Shown here piece by piece: positions 1 through 7,795 of a DNA stretch of 17,758 bases (the first letter of the stretch is position 1; the number at the start of each line of letters is the position of its first letter). The stretch is from Omnitrophica bacterium RIFCSPLOWO2_01_FULL_45_10b. Lineage in GTDB: Bacteria > Omnitrophota > Omnitrophia > Omnitrophales > Danuiimicrobiaceae. A program made the translations under genes and the position numbers. The stretch spans positions 1 through 17,758 of the forward strand of contig MHFM01000060.1 in assembly GCA_001804205.1 (NCBI GenBank), written 5' to 3'. The notes under the pieces were generated by a model, which saw nothing but the letters and a program-made list of their open reading frames with translations, did no database searches and was not told where the DNA came from.

Positions 1-688
1 CATTGGTCACCAGCGCAACCAGACAATGGTCTCTGGCGGATGTATGAATATCGTATGTCGGCTTACCAAAATAATGACAAACTGAATTAATGAAGAATGT
101 GCCGTGGTGTACAAAAGCAATGCGCCCCACAACGCTGATGAGAAATGAGCCGAGCAAGTGTCCCGTTAATAACGTCCCCACGATCGTCGGCAGCAACACT
201 CCGGCAACGATGGCCCACAGGATATAATGCTGATCCTGATGCATAATGAGCTTGTTTTTCTGAAGGTCTTTGACATTGTCAAAATTAATCTGATGATTGC
301 GAAATATAATCCAGCCGATATGAGCATACCAAAAACCTTGCTTAATATTGTAAGGATCTCGCTCCGTATCCACATATTGGTGGTGATCCCTGTGCTGGGA
401 AGTCCATTGAAGCGCTGATTCCTCAAAGGCGCTGGCCCCAAAAAATAAGCCCAAGAAAACAACCAACGGATGGGCTTGGAACGTACGATGGGCCAATAAA
501 CGATGATAACCAACGGTAATCCCGAGGCCTGAAGCAAATACCCAAAAAACGAAAAGCGCTACGTCCGGGGCTTGAATACCGTAAACGTAACTATAGATAG
601 GCACGCCGATTATGGCAACGCTGAAGGTGCCAGCGAAGAAGATAAAATTCCGCCAATTGACCGTCTTGAAAAATGTGGAGTTCTTCAT
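1..688 (-). CDS. Acyl-CoA (delta-9 type) fatty acid desaturase, 3' end cut by window
   Basis: This is an integral-membrane di-iron desaturase that would introduce a double bond into saturated fatty acyl chains for membrane lipids. I translated the minus strand from the ATG at 688; the frame is open to base 1, giving 229 residues. The first histidine box HRLLAHR lies at about residues 62-68 and the second, HRDHH, at 99-103, followed by YVDTERDPY as in stearoyl-CoA/DesC-type enzymes. Hydrophobic stretches sit at about 15-35, 43-60 and 75-88, with more near 140-165. The last readable residues (RDHCLVALVTN) are where the family normally leads into the third box, HNYHH/HNFHH, so that box should lie just outside the window. 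The gene is divergent from hss and has its own good promoter. There is no visible Shine-Dalgarno sequence and no frameshift. Confidence in the family is high; the substrate (acyl-CoA or lipid-bound chain) is inferred. Confidence 0.93.
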   Translation of the reverse strand, partial: MKNSTFFKTVNWRNFIFFAGTFSVAIIGVPIYSYVYGIQAPDVALFVFWVFASGLGITVGYHRLLAHRTFQAHPLVVFLGLFFGASAFEESALQWTSQHRDHHQYVDTERDPYNIKQGFWYAHIGWIIFRNHQINFDNVKDLQKNKLIMHQDQHYILWAIVAGVLLPTIVGTLLTGHLLGSFLISVVGRIAFVHHGTFFINSVCHYFGKPTYDIHTSARDHCLVALVTN

Positions 689-704
689 GATGTAATTAAC
701 GTGT

Positions 705-733
705 ATTATCGCATTTTACTTGAGCATATGCAA
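705..733 (-). promoter_or_regulatory. Sigma70-type promoter for the desaturase gene
   Basis: Reading the minus strand, a TTGCAT -35 box (plus positions 728-733) is followed after exactly 17 bases by GATAAT (705-710). A TG dinucleotide one base before the -10 box gives an extended -10. The expected start of transcription is near 698, which leaves a leader of only about 10 bases before the ATG at 688, with no Shine-Dalgarno sequence in it. This is a match by eye to the consensus and has not been scored. Confidence 0.55.
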
Positions 734-777
734 TCCCAACTTTCAACGGGCGCTTCTAAAGCCATATCAGCAAGTCA

Positions 778-831
778 TTTGCGGTGGAAAAAAACTATCG
801 TTTTTCACGTTTTTTCCTTTGCGGTGAAAAA
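778..831. repeat. Repeated GTGRAAAA motif: direct repeat plus inverted repeat upstream of hss
   Basis: TTTGCGGTG followed by an A-rich run occurs twice in the same direction, starting at 778 and 818 (40 bases apart, close to four helical turns). A third, reversed copy, TTTTTCAC at 801-808, forms a perfect 8-base inverted repeat with GTGAAAAA at 824-831 across a 15-base spacer. The second direct copy lies on the proposed -35 box of hss. This arrangement looks like an operator for a dimeric regulator that would block the promoter, but no regulator is encoded here and the A/T-rich sequence could produce such matches by chance. Confidence 0.4.
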
Positions 832-846
832 TAAATCTGTTAGAAT
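819..846 (+). promoter_or_regulatory. Putative sigma70-type promoter for the hss operon
   Basis: TTGCGG (819-824) and TAGAAT (841-846), separated by 16 bases, resemble -35 and -10 boxes. Transcription would be expected to begin near 853, about three bases before the ATG at 856, so the transcript would be practically leaderless. There is no Shine-Dalgarno sequence before the ATG, which agrees with this reading. The -35 half is weak. Confidence 0.42.
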
Positions 847-855
847 AAAAACTCA

Positions 856-2364
856 ATGGCGAGTTTGGTTAAGTTTTCTGGAAAAATCTTAGTGATTGGG
901 TGCGGTTCCGTCTCCCAATGCGCCATTCCGCTCATCTTAAAACTCATCGATGTCCCCCCTAAAAATGTCACCATCATGGATCCGGTGGACAATCGCCATC
1001 GCGTCAAAGAAGCTTTGGCGAAAGGCGTTTCCTATGTTCATGAAAGAGTGGTCGAAGAAAATTACAAGACCCTGCTTTCCAAATATGTTGGCCCCGGCGA
1101 TTACATCTTAGATCTAGCTTATGACATTGATTGCTGCGCCATTCTCGAGTGGTGCCGCGATCATGATGTACGCTATCTGAATACGTCCGTTGAACTATGG
1201 CATCCTTACGTCGGCGCCGAAGGAAAACACCCTACCGAACTTACTTTATACGCGCGCCATATGGCCATGCGTAAAATGATTGCCACTTGGCCCAATAACA
1301 AAGGTGCTACGGCGATTATTGACCATGGTGCAAATCCAGGCCTTGTTTCCCACTTCACAAAACAAGCTCTGGAAGATATTGCGAAAAAAATTTTAAAAGA
1401 AAAGTCAAATGACCCTAGAAAAAAAGCGCTGGAAGAGGCGCTTAAAGATCAAAATTTTTCGAAATTGGCCCAACTTGAAGGCGTCAAGACCATTCATATC
1501 AGCGAACGCGATACACAAATCACAAATCGCCCGAAAGAAGTCGATGAATTCGTCAATACGTGGAGCATTCTCGGCTTCTATGAAGAAGGAGTGGCGCCGG
1601 CTGAACTTGGTTGGGGAACGCATGAGCGTTATGTTCCCAAAGGCGCTATGTTTCATAAGGAAGGCCCAAAAAATCAAATATGCCTGACTTCAAAAGGGAT
1701 GAGCACTTGGGTACGTTCCTGGGTTCCTTGCGGAGAAATCACAGGAATGGTGATCCGGCACGGCGAAGCATTTTCCATTTCAGACTATCTCACCATTTGG
1801 GACAACGGAAAAGCGATTTACCGGCCGACCGTTCACTATGCCTATTGCCCTGCCGATGTGGCCATTAATTCCATGCATGAACTTGAAATGCGCCAGTTCG
1901 ATCTCCAGGAACGCCAGCGTATTCTTAATGATGACATTATCAGCGGCCGTGACGAACTCGGCTGCCTCCTCATGGGCCATGATTTTAAATCCTGGTGGAT
2001 CGGAAGCCTGCTTGATATTGAAGAAACACGCCGGCTAGTGCCTCATCAAAATGCTACAACGCTTCAAGTGGCCATTTCGGCGGTAGCGGCAAGTATTTGG
2101 AGCATTCAAAATCCCCATGAAGGGATACGCGTGCCGGATGAACTTCCCCATGAGGAAATTCTGTCCATTGCAAAACCTTATCTGGGCCCCTTCATTTCTA
2201 AAGCGGTAGATTGGACTCCGCTTCAAGATAGAAAAAACCGCTTTTTGGACTACGGCTCTAAAACGCCTAGGCAAGAAAATGTGTGGCAGTTCGTAACCTT
2301 TTTGGTCTCACCCCACCAAGTGGAGGCTGTGAAATCTGACTCTTATGAAGAGATCAGAATTTAG
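856..2364 (+). CDS. hss: Homospermidine synthase
   Basis: This soluble enzyme would make sym-homospermidine from two putrescines, or from spermidine plus putrescine, with NAD as a recycled cofactor. It is 502 residues; the well-studied Blastochloris viridis enzyme is slightly shorter. The N-terminal Rossmann fold has GCGSVSQ at about 15-21, and DHGANPGLVS at 156-165 is a family hallmark. Glu217, Trp236 (in NTWS) and Glu244 (in FYEEG) have the same spacing as the substrate-binding Glu210, Trp229 and Glu237 that I recall for the Blastochloris enzyme, so the active site looks intact. The ATG at 856 is the only good start and leaves the Rossmann motif close to the N-terminus as expected. The gene overlaps the decarboxylase downstream by 20 bases, which implies one transcript and a shared pathway. 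Saccharopine or carboxynorspermidine dehydrogenases are distant relatives but do not carry this Trp/Glu set. Confidence 0.93.
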   Translation: MASLVKFSGKILVIGCGSVSQCAIPLILKLIDVPPKNVTIMDPVDNRHRVKEALAKGVSYVHERVVEENYKTLLSKYVGPGDYILDLAYDIDCCAILEWCRDHDVRYLNTSVELWHPYVGAEGKHPTELTLYARHMAMRKMIATWPNNKGATAIIDHGANPGLVSHFTKQALEDIAKKILKEKSNDPRKKALEEALKDQNFSKLAQLEGVKTIHISERDTQITNRPKEVDEFVNTWSILGFYEEGVAPAELGWGTHERYVPKGAMFHKEGPKNQICLTSKGMSTWVRSWVPCGEITGMVIRHGEAFSISDYLTIWDNGKAIYRPTVHYAYCPADVAINSMHELEMRQFDLQERQRILNDDIISGRDELGCLLMGHDFKSWWIGSLLDIEETRRLVPHQNATTLQVAISAVAASIWSIQNPHEGIRVPDELPHEEILSIAKPYLGPFISKAVDWTPLQDRKNRFLDYGSKTPRQENVWQFVTFLVSPHQVEAVKSDSYEEIRI

Positions 2365-3490
2365 TCCCAACGGAAACGCTGTCGAAAATCTCATTCGACA
2401 GACGCTTAAGAAACACACTTCTCCGATTATGTTGATTCGGCGGAGCATTCTTGAGAAACAGTACAGGCATTTCCGTGCTCATCTGCCTAAAGTAGCTCCT
2501 TATTACGCCATAAAAGCCAACCCTCATCCTGATGTCATTAAGGCTTTTCTGCGCCTTGGTTCCAATTTCGATGTGGCAAGCGCCGCTGAAATGAATTTGG
2601 TGCTTTCGCTTGGCGGAGCCCCACAACGAATCATTTTTGCCAATACAATTAAATCAATTGAAGACATTCAATCGGCCTATAAACGCCGCGTCATGCTGAT
2701 GACGGTCGATAATGAGCCTGAGCTTTATAAAATTGCCAAACACGCTCCCGGAGCGCGCGTCCTTGTGAGAATCAAAGTCGACAATATCGGAAGCATTGTG
2801 GAACTTTCGCTCAAATTCGGTGCCGATCCGGAACATGCGGTGTTTCTTCTGCGCAAAGCAAAAGCTCTGGGACTTCACCCGGAAGGCATCAGCTTTCATG
2901 TGGGGAGCCAATGCGCAAATGTTGAAAATTATCTCCATGCGCTTGAAATCGCATCTGGAATTTTCAAGGAAGCAAAGGAAGGTGGCTTAATGCTGAATAC
3001 GCTCGACATCGGCGGAGGCTTCCCGATTCGGCACATGGACGATGACCGGCATCCGATCTTTGAAACCATGGCCGGAAAAATTCGTGTGGAAATGGCGCGG
3101 CTATTTGATAAAAAAACAAAATTTATCGCAGAGCCCGGACGTTTCTTCGTCGGGCCTGCCGGCGTTTTGATCACACAAGTTATCGGGCGGACGTTTCGAA
3201 ATAACAAGAATTACTATTATTTAAACGACGGGCTTTACGCCGATTTTTCAGGCATTGTTTTCGATCATTGCAAATATGAACTTAAAACCTTAAGGCGCGG
3301 ACAAAAATTCTTATCGACCGTAGCAGGGCCCACCTGCGATTCCTTCGACACCATTTCATTAAGCGAAGAGCTTCCGGAACTTGACGTCGGAAGCGTCGTC
3401 TACGCTAAAAATATCGGCGCTTACTCTTCAGCCAGCGCGGTACCGGCTTTCAACGGTTTTACCCCTGCAAAAATTCTGGTTGTACAATAA
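2345..3490 (+). CDS. PLP-dependent fold-III decarboxylase, probably ornithine decarboxylase
   Basis: This enzyme most likely converts ornithine to putrescine, the substrate of the homospermidine synthase it overlaps. It has 381 residues, normal for short bacterial members of the eukaryotic-type (alanine-racemase fold) ornithine/lysine decarboxylases. Lys57 in YYAIKAN is the PLP lysine. HVGSQ at 185-189, GGGFP at 223-227 and EPGR at 263-266 bind the cofactor and its phosphate. Cys331 and Asp332 in GPTCDSFD match the cysteine and aspartate of the ornithine decarboxylase active site across the dimer interface, and FNGF at 369-372 closes the fold. Lysine or mixed specificity is possible; diaminopimelate decarboxylase is less likely given the short length and the neighbour. 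The start at 2345 has GGAGG 18 bases upstream, too far for an ordinary Shine-Dalgarno sequence, so translation is probably coupled to hss. Confidence 0.88.
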   Translation: MKRSEFSPNGNAVENLIRQTLKKHTSPIMLIRRSILEKQYRHFRAHLPKVAPYYAIKANPHPDVIKAFLRLGSNFDVASAAEMNLVLSLGGAPQRIIFANTIKSIEDIQSAYKRRVMLMTVDNEPELYKIAKHAPGARVLVRIKVDNIGSIVELSLKFGADPEHAVFLLRKAKALGLHPEGISFHVGSQCANVENYLHALEIASGIFKEAKEGGLMLNTLDIGGGFPIRHMDDDRHPIFETMAGKIRVEMARLFDKKTKFIAEPGRFFVGPAGVLITQVIGRTFRNNKNYYYLNDGLYADFSGIVFDHCKYELKTLRRGQKFLSTVAGPTCDSFDTISLSEELPELDVGSVVYAKNIGAYSSASAVPAFNGFTPAKILVVQ

Positions 3491-3498
3491 TTTTCACT

Positions 3499-3520
3499 GC
3501 CTTAAAAAGGCTTTCTTAAT
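3499..3520 (+). terminator. Weak hairpin with T-rich tail between decarboxylase and carbamoyltransferase genes
   Basis: GCCTT (3499-3503), an AAA loop and AAGGC (3507-3511) form a perfect 5-base-pair stem followed by TTTCTTAAT. The stem is short and the T tract is interrupted, so this is at best an attenuating terminator that might partly separate the polyamine pair from the glycan genes. Chance formation in a 38-base gap cannot be excluded. Confidence 0.25.
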
Positions 3521-3528
3521 ATCAACAT

Positions 3529-5262
3529 ATGATGATTCTAGGAATTAACGCCTATCATGGCGATGCCGCGGCGTGTTTGATCAAAGACGGAGAAATTATC
3601 GCCGCCTGCGAAGAAGAACGCCTGCGCCGCATCAAACATTGCGCCGGATTTCCCATACTCGCCATCCGATCTTGCCTGGCCCAAACGGGCACCAAGCCCG
3701 AATCCATTGATTGTGTCGCGATTTCAAGGGACCCAAAAGCAAACCTGTCAAAGAAAATACTCTACGCCATCAAGCAAAGTTCAAAAATCTCAAATTTGAT
3801 TAAATCGCGGTTTGAAAATGCGGGCAGAATTATCAACGTAAAAAGCGAACTCACCCGTGCGCTCAGCCTAAGCCAGCCGCTTCAAGTGAAAGTTCACCAG
3901 ACAGAACATCACCTTGCCCATATGGCAAGCTGCTTCTACCCTTCTCCCTTTGATCGTGCGGCCATCCTTTCCATCGATGGCTTTGGAGATTTTGTTAGCA
4001 CCAAATGGGGCTGGGGTGAAGGCCGCGAACTAAAGTCCTTAGGCCAAGTGAATTTTCCACATTCGGCAGGGATTTTATACACCGCTCTCACGCAATATTT
4101 GGGTTTCCCGAATTATGGCGATGAATACAAAGTGATGGCTTTAGCTGCTTACGGCAAACCACGTTATAAAAATGAACTCAAAGAAATGATCTCCCTTGAT
4201 TCCAAAAATGGTTTTCGGCTCAATCTAGATTTTTTTGTTCATCACCGAAACGGCGTAGAAATGAACTGGAAAGACGGCTATCCCAACTTAAGCGCCTGCT
4301 ATTCTAGAAAATTCATTGAGGCGTTTGGGCCTCCACGCTTACCGGATGAACCCCTCGAGCCGCACCATCAAGATTTAGCGGCTTCGCTTCAAAAAAAATT
4401 TGAAGACGTTTATTTCCATATTTTGAATGAACTTCACAAGAAAACACAAACGGAAAATCTATGCCTTGCCGGCGGTTGTGCTTTCAATAGCGTGGCCAAC
4501 GGAAAAATTAAAGACCACACACCCTTCAAGCATATGTTTATTCAACCGGCTGCCGGTGACGCCGGCACAGCGCTTGGCGCAGGCTTATATTTATATCATT
4601 CTGTTTTAAAAAATCCTCGGCGCTTCAGAATGGAGCACGCTTATTTAGGCCCTCAATTCGAACCTCAAAGCGTCAAGCGCGCTTTGGATCAAGCAAACCT
4701 TCAATATCAGGAACTGAATGGGGAGAAATTAATTCCACAGGTTGCAAGATCAATTTCCGAAGGCAAAATTGTGGGTTGGTTTCAGGGACGAATGGAATTC
4801 GGGCCTCGCGCCTTAGGGAATCGAAGCCTCCTGGCCGATCCGAGACGAAAAGAAATGAGAGAATGGCTCAATGAAAAAATAAAACTGAGAGAAGATTTCC
4901 GCCCTTTTGCCCCTTCCGTACCAAGCGAAGAAGTGGGAATCTACTTTGAAACGGAAGAATTAGACCCTTTTATGACCCGCGTCTTCAAAATTAAAAAAGA
5001 AAAACAATCTCTGATCCCTGCAGTAACCCATGTGGACGGTACCGGCAGGCTGCAAGCGGTCGAACGCAAAACAAATCCTAAATTTTGGTCTTTGCTTCAA
5101 GAGTTTAAAAAACTGACGGGCGTTCCGGTTCTTCTCAATACTTCTTTCAACGAAAATGAACCGATTGTGTGCACGCCTGAGGAAGCCATCAATTGCTTCG
5201 TACGAAGCGGCATGGATGCCCTTGCCATTGAAAACTTTTGGGTTGAAAGAAAACAAAATTAA
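3529..5262 (+). CDS. NodU/CmcH-family carbamoyltransferase
   Basis: This cytoplasmic enzyme would transfer a carbamoyl group from carbamoyl phosphate to a hydroxyl of an acceptor, with a carbamoyl-adenylate intermediate. The 577 residues match the family length (about 550-620). The N-terminal ASKHA-like domain begins MMILGINAYHGDAA and carries the metal/adenylate site HHLAH at about 127-131 and SIDGFGD at 148-154; GGCAFNSVANGKI is further on. The C-terminal carbamoyl-phosphate domain has GRMEFGPRALGNRS and DPR, then LLNTSFNENEPIV near the end. Known relatives act on Nod factors, cephalosporins and aminoglycosides. Here the GT4 and GT-C genes immediately downstream make a sugar acceptor most likely, but the polyamine genes lie 38 bases upstream. 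The start could be the ATG at 3529 or the next one at 3532; neither has a Shine-Dalgarno sequence. Family assignment is secure; the acceptor is unknown. Confidence 0.92.
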   Translation: MMILGINAYHGDAAACLIKDGEIIAACEEERLRRIKHCAGFPILAIRSCLAQTGTKPESIDCVAISRDPKANLSKKILYAIKQSSKISNLIKSRFENAGRIINVKSELTRALSLSQPLQVKVHQTEHHLAHMASCFYPSPFDRAAILSIDGFGDFVSTKWGWGEGRELKSLGQVNFPHSAGILYTALTQYLGFPNYGDEYKVMALAAYGKPRYKNELKEMISLDSKNGFRLNLDFFVHHRNGVEMNWKDGYPNLSACYSRKFIEAFGPPRLPDEPLEPHHQDLAASLQKKFEDVYFHILNELHKKTQTENLCLAGGCAFNSVANGKIKDHTPFKHMFIQPAAGDAGTALGAGLYLYHSVLKNPRRFRMEHAYLGPQFEPQSVKRALDQANLQYQELNGEKLIPQVARSISEGKIVGWFQGRMEFGPRALGNRSLLADPRRKEMREWLNEKIKLREDFRPFAPSVPSEEVGIYFETEELDPFMTRVFKIKKEKQSLIPAVTHVDGTGRLQAVERKTNPKFWSLLQEFKKLTGVPVLLNTSFNENEPIVCTPEEAINCFVRSGMDALAIENFWVERKQN

Positions 5263-5265
5263 ACC

Positions 5266-6483
5266 GTGAACATCACCATACTCCATCAATATTTTTATCC
5301 GGATGTGGCGGGGGCGGCGCTTCGCCTTACGGAACTCGCCGCAAGCCTTGCACAGGAAGGTCTTGAAACGACGGCTGTTACAAGCTTTCCGATGAATACG
5401 GGCAACCAAAAAGTGCCCAATACCGAAATATATAAAGGAATCCGGATTCATCGCCTGCGCAGACGGGCTTTCAACAAGAATCGTTCCGTTGGCCGTGCGT
5501 TGAATGCCGTTTCATTTTTTATCGCCGCTTTCTTCAAAATACTTGCCACAGAGCGCAATTCCATTCTGCTGGTAGGTTCAGACCCGCCCTTTCTTCCCTT
5601 GATTGGATGGTTGATGAAAAAGCTGCGCGGCCAAACATACATGGTGCTCGTTTTTGACATTTATCCCGATCTGGCCATTCAATTTGGATACCTTAAAAGC
5701 AACACCCTAGTGGTTCGAGCATGGGAGTACCTCAATACGCTCTCGCTAAGTGAGGCAAAGACAATTATTACTCTGGGCAAATATATGAAAGAAACGCTTC
5801 TTAAAAAATTAAAGCACCCGGAAGAACTTTCTAAGATTCAAGTGATGCCGACATGGGAAGACGGGCATTTAATCCGGCCGATCCAAAAAAAAGAAAACCG
5901 ATTCTGCCAAGAACATCAATTGCTCAATCAAACGATTGTTCTTTATTCAGGCAATATGGGAAAAGTGCATGAGCTTACGAGCCTAATTGAAACGGCGGAG
6001 TTATTGAAACGCGAGGCCGAAATTCTTTTTGTATTGATTGGTGATGGGGCTCAACAGAGTGAATTAGTAAAATTGGTTTTGAAAAAGCAGCTCAAAAATG
6101 TCCGTTTTTTTCCCTATCAAACGGCGGAGATGGCGCCCCACAGTCTCACGTCGGGTGATATTGCGGTCGTTTCGATGAAAAAAGAAGCGAAGAATTTATG
6201 CGTACCAAGTAAATTATATACCGCCCTTGCAAGCGGCCAAGCTATTTTGGGAATTGTCCCCAAAGATACGGAGATAGCCGAACTAATTGATCGCGAAGAT
6301 TGCGGCATACGCGTTGATCCGGATTCACCAGCCCAAATCGCGAAGGCTATTTTGGCCCTCCATCAAGATCAAAGTTTACTTGCCAAATATCAAAAGAACG
6401 CGCGCCGGGTTTTTGAATCCAATTTTACAAAAGAACAAATTCTTCGCGACTATATTAACTTGTTTCAAGCCGCCACAATTTAA
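5266..6483 (+). CDS. GT4 glycosyltransferase, WbuB-like
   Basis: This is a GT-B fold retaining glycosyltransferase of about 405 residues, the length and layout of WbuB-type enzymes that add an N-acetylated sugar to a lipid-linked O-antigen or capsule intermediate. The N-terminus (ILHQYFYPDVAGAALRLTELA) is the usual acceptor-domain opening. The middle has VLVFDIYPD, and the C-terminal nucleotide-sugar domain has YSGNMGKVHEL, then VLIGDGAQ and PSKLYTALASGQAILG. As in WbuB relatives, the classical EX7E motif is replaced by the PSK-Y-ALASG loop. The start is a GTG at 5266, three bases after the stop of the carbamoyltransferase; there is no Shine-Dalgarno sequence, so translational coupling is likely. 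A hydrophobic patch near residues 80-110 may tether it to the inner face of the membrane. The donor sugar is not predictable. Confidence 0.88.
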   Translation: MNITILHQYFYPDVAGAALRLTELAASLAQEGLETTAVTSFPMNTGNQKVPNTEIYKGIRIHRLRRRAFNKNRSVGRALNAVSFFIAAFFKILATERNSILLVGSDPPFLPLIGWLMKKLRGQTYMVLVFDIYPDLAIQFGYLKSNTLVVRAWEYLNTLSLSEAKTIITLGKYMKETLLKKLKHPEELSKIQVMPTWEDGHLIRPIQKKENRFCQEHQLLNQTIVLYSGNMGKVHELTSLIETAELLKREAEILFVLIGDGAQQSELVKLVLKKQLKNVRFFPYQTAEMAPHSLTSGDIAVVSMKKEAKNLCVPSKLYTALASGQAILGIVPKDTEIAELIDREDCGIRVDPDSPAQIAKAILALHQDQSLLAKYQKNARRVFESNFTKEQILRDYINLFQAATI

Positions 6484-6484
6484 A

Positions 6485-7795
6485 ATGGCAGCGCGAAAAG
6501 CGAACGACTCTACGCTCAAAAAAGCCATTTTTGAATCTCGGATTGGAATTTTATCGCTTCTTTTTATTTCGTTTGCACTCAAAGCAGGGCTCAGGCTTTG
6601 GCTCATCCGGCACGTTAATTTTTGGGAAACAGGTTATGGCCTCTATTATAAAATTGCGCATAATTTTCTAACGACGGGCGGGCTTTATCTTCAAGGTGGG
6701 CATAGCCTTTACATTGCAGATAAACTCTATGCTGTCCGAACTCCTCTTTATCCCCTTTTTATTGCGCTTATCGCAAAACTTTCAAATTTCTCGGCTTCTG
6801 CTTTTATTATCGCTGAAGCTTTCATTTCTACGCTCACGGTAGCGCTCGTATATAAAATCACAAAGGATTTTTTCAGTACAAACGCCGCATTTTTAAGCGC
6901 TTTTTTATACGCTTTCTACCCCTATGCTTTTATCCATGACACGCAGCTCCAAGAGAATGTGCTTTATAACTTTTTCTCTCTTGCCTCTGTTATGTGCCTT
7001 TTGTTCGCAATCAATAAAAAAAGGGGCTTACTATTTTTTCTTTCGGGTCTTGTTTTGGGTGCGGCTACTTTAACGCGCGCTTCTCATCTGATGCACACCT
7101 TTTCTCTTATCGTGTTGGTTCTATTTATTCTCAGAAAAAACTTAAAAGAGGTTTCAAGGTATGCGGGTTTAATCTTGATAGGATTAACGCGTGTATTAAG
7201 CCCGTGGTTGATTCGAAACAAACGCCTGCTTGGCTCATTTACGATTACTAGTTTAACGGGCGGCACGCTTGCCGAAGCGCACAATGAATTTACATTTCGC
7301 TATTTTCCATACAAAGGAAGCATTGACCAAAGCACCCGACTGTATCGATCCTACTTACACGAAACGCGTGATGCCGAACTTAAAGCTATTGCCGGCAATG
7401 AAACGCTTCAAAACAAATGGTTCAGAAATTTAGCTGTAGATTATATTGTGAAACACAAAAAGCAGACTTTGATGCGAGGTGTTTATAAAGTGGCGGTTAA
7501 TTTCCTTGGGATATTATCTCCGCTTCAAAGCCCGGCCAAAAATTGGTCTTATTTTCTCTCTTACTGGCTGCTGACCCTTCTTGCACTGAAAAGTCTACCG
7601 AGAATAAAACATACGGTATATTTTAAACTCTTCCTAACGCTTTGCCTTTCACAGGCTGCGTTTTCATTCATTTTTTGGGCTCATTCAAGCCATCGGGGCT
7701 TTCTCGATCCAATGCTCGCTGTCTCGGCGGGAATCGGGCTCGCTCTTTTCCTGTTTTCAAGTGAAAAACACGCTTGCACCATCAGAACTTTTTAA
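6485..7795 (+). CDS. GT-C (ArnT/PMT-like) membrane glycosyltransferase
   Basis: This is a polytopic membrane protein of 436 residues with about ten hydrophobic segments. It resembles the ArnT/PMT/RgtA family, which transfers sugars from polyprenyl-phosphate donors on the outer face of the inner membrane. The first extracytoplasmic loop after helix one has FWETGYGLYYKIA (Glu48) where the family keeps its catalytic acid, followed by the RTPLYPLFIAL signature at 85-95, TRASHL and SPWLIRN. The C-terminal hydrophobic run starts after HSSHRGFLDP, a common family ending. I chose the ATG at 6485, one base past the stop of the GT4 gene; the same frame is open further upstream to 6287, but that part overlaps the GT4 gene and does not look like a domain. 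The 3' end overlaps the convergent GT2 gene by 14 bases. Confidence 0.82.
   Translation: MAARKANDSTLKKAIFESRIGILSLLFISFALKAGLRLWLIRHVNFWETGYGLYYKIAHNFLTTGGLYLQGGHSLYIADKLYAVRTPLYPLFIALIAKLSNFSASAFIIAEAFISTLTVALVYKITKDFFSTNAAFLSAFLYAFYPYAFIHDTQLQENVLYNFFSLASVMCLLFAINKKRGLLFFLSGLVLGAATLTRASHLMHTFSLIVLVLFILRKNLKEVSRYAGLILIGLTRVLSPWLIRNKRLLGSFTITSLTGGTLAEAHNEFTFRYFPYKGSIDQSTRLYRSYLHETRDAELKAIAGNETLQNKWFRNLAVDYIVKHKKQTLMRGVYKVAVNFLGILSPLQSPAKNWSYFLSYWLLTLLALKSLPRIKHTVYFKLFLTLCLSQAAFSFIFWAHSSHRGFLDPMLAVSAGIGLALFLFSSEKHACTIRTF

Noticed and set aside
166..537. Open frame of 123 codons on the minus strand
   Set aside because: It lies in another frame of the acyl-CoA desaturase, whose own frame is continuous from 688 to 1 with both visible histidine boxes; so neither a separate gene nor evidence of a frameshift.
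572..892. Open frame of 106 codons on the plus strand before hss
   Set aside because: It crosses the desaturase start, both promoters and the hss start, and its product shows no recognisable domain or plausible composition.
6287..6484. 66-codon N-terminal extension of the plus-strand GT-C gene
   Set aside because: It would overlap the end of the GT4 gene by nearly 200 bases and has no membrane or domain features; the ATG at 6485 directly follows the GT4 stop.
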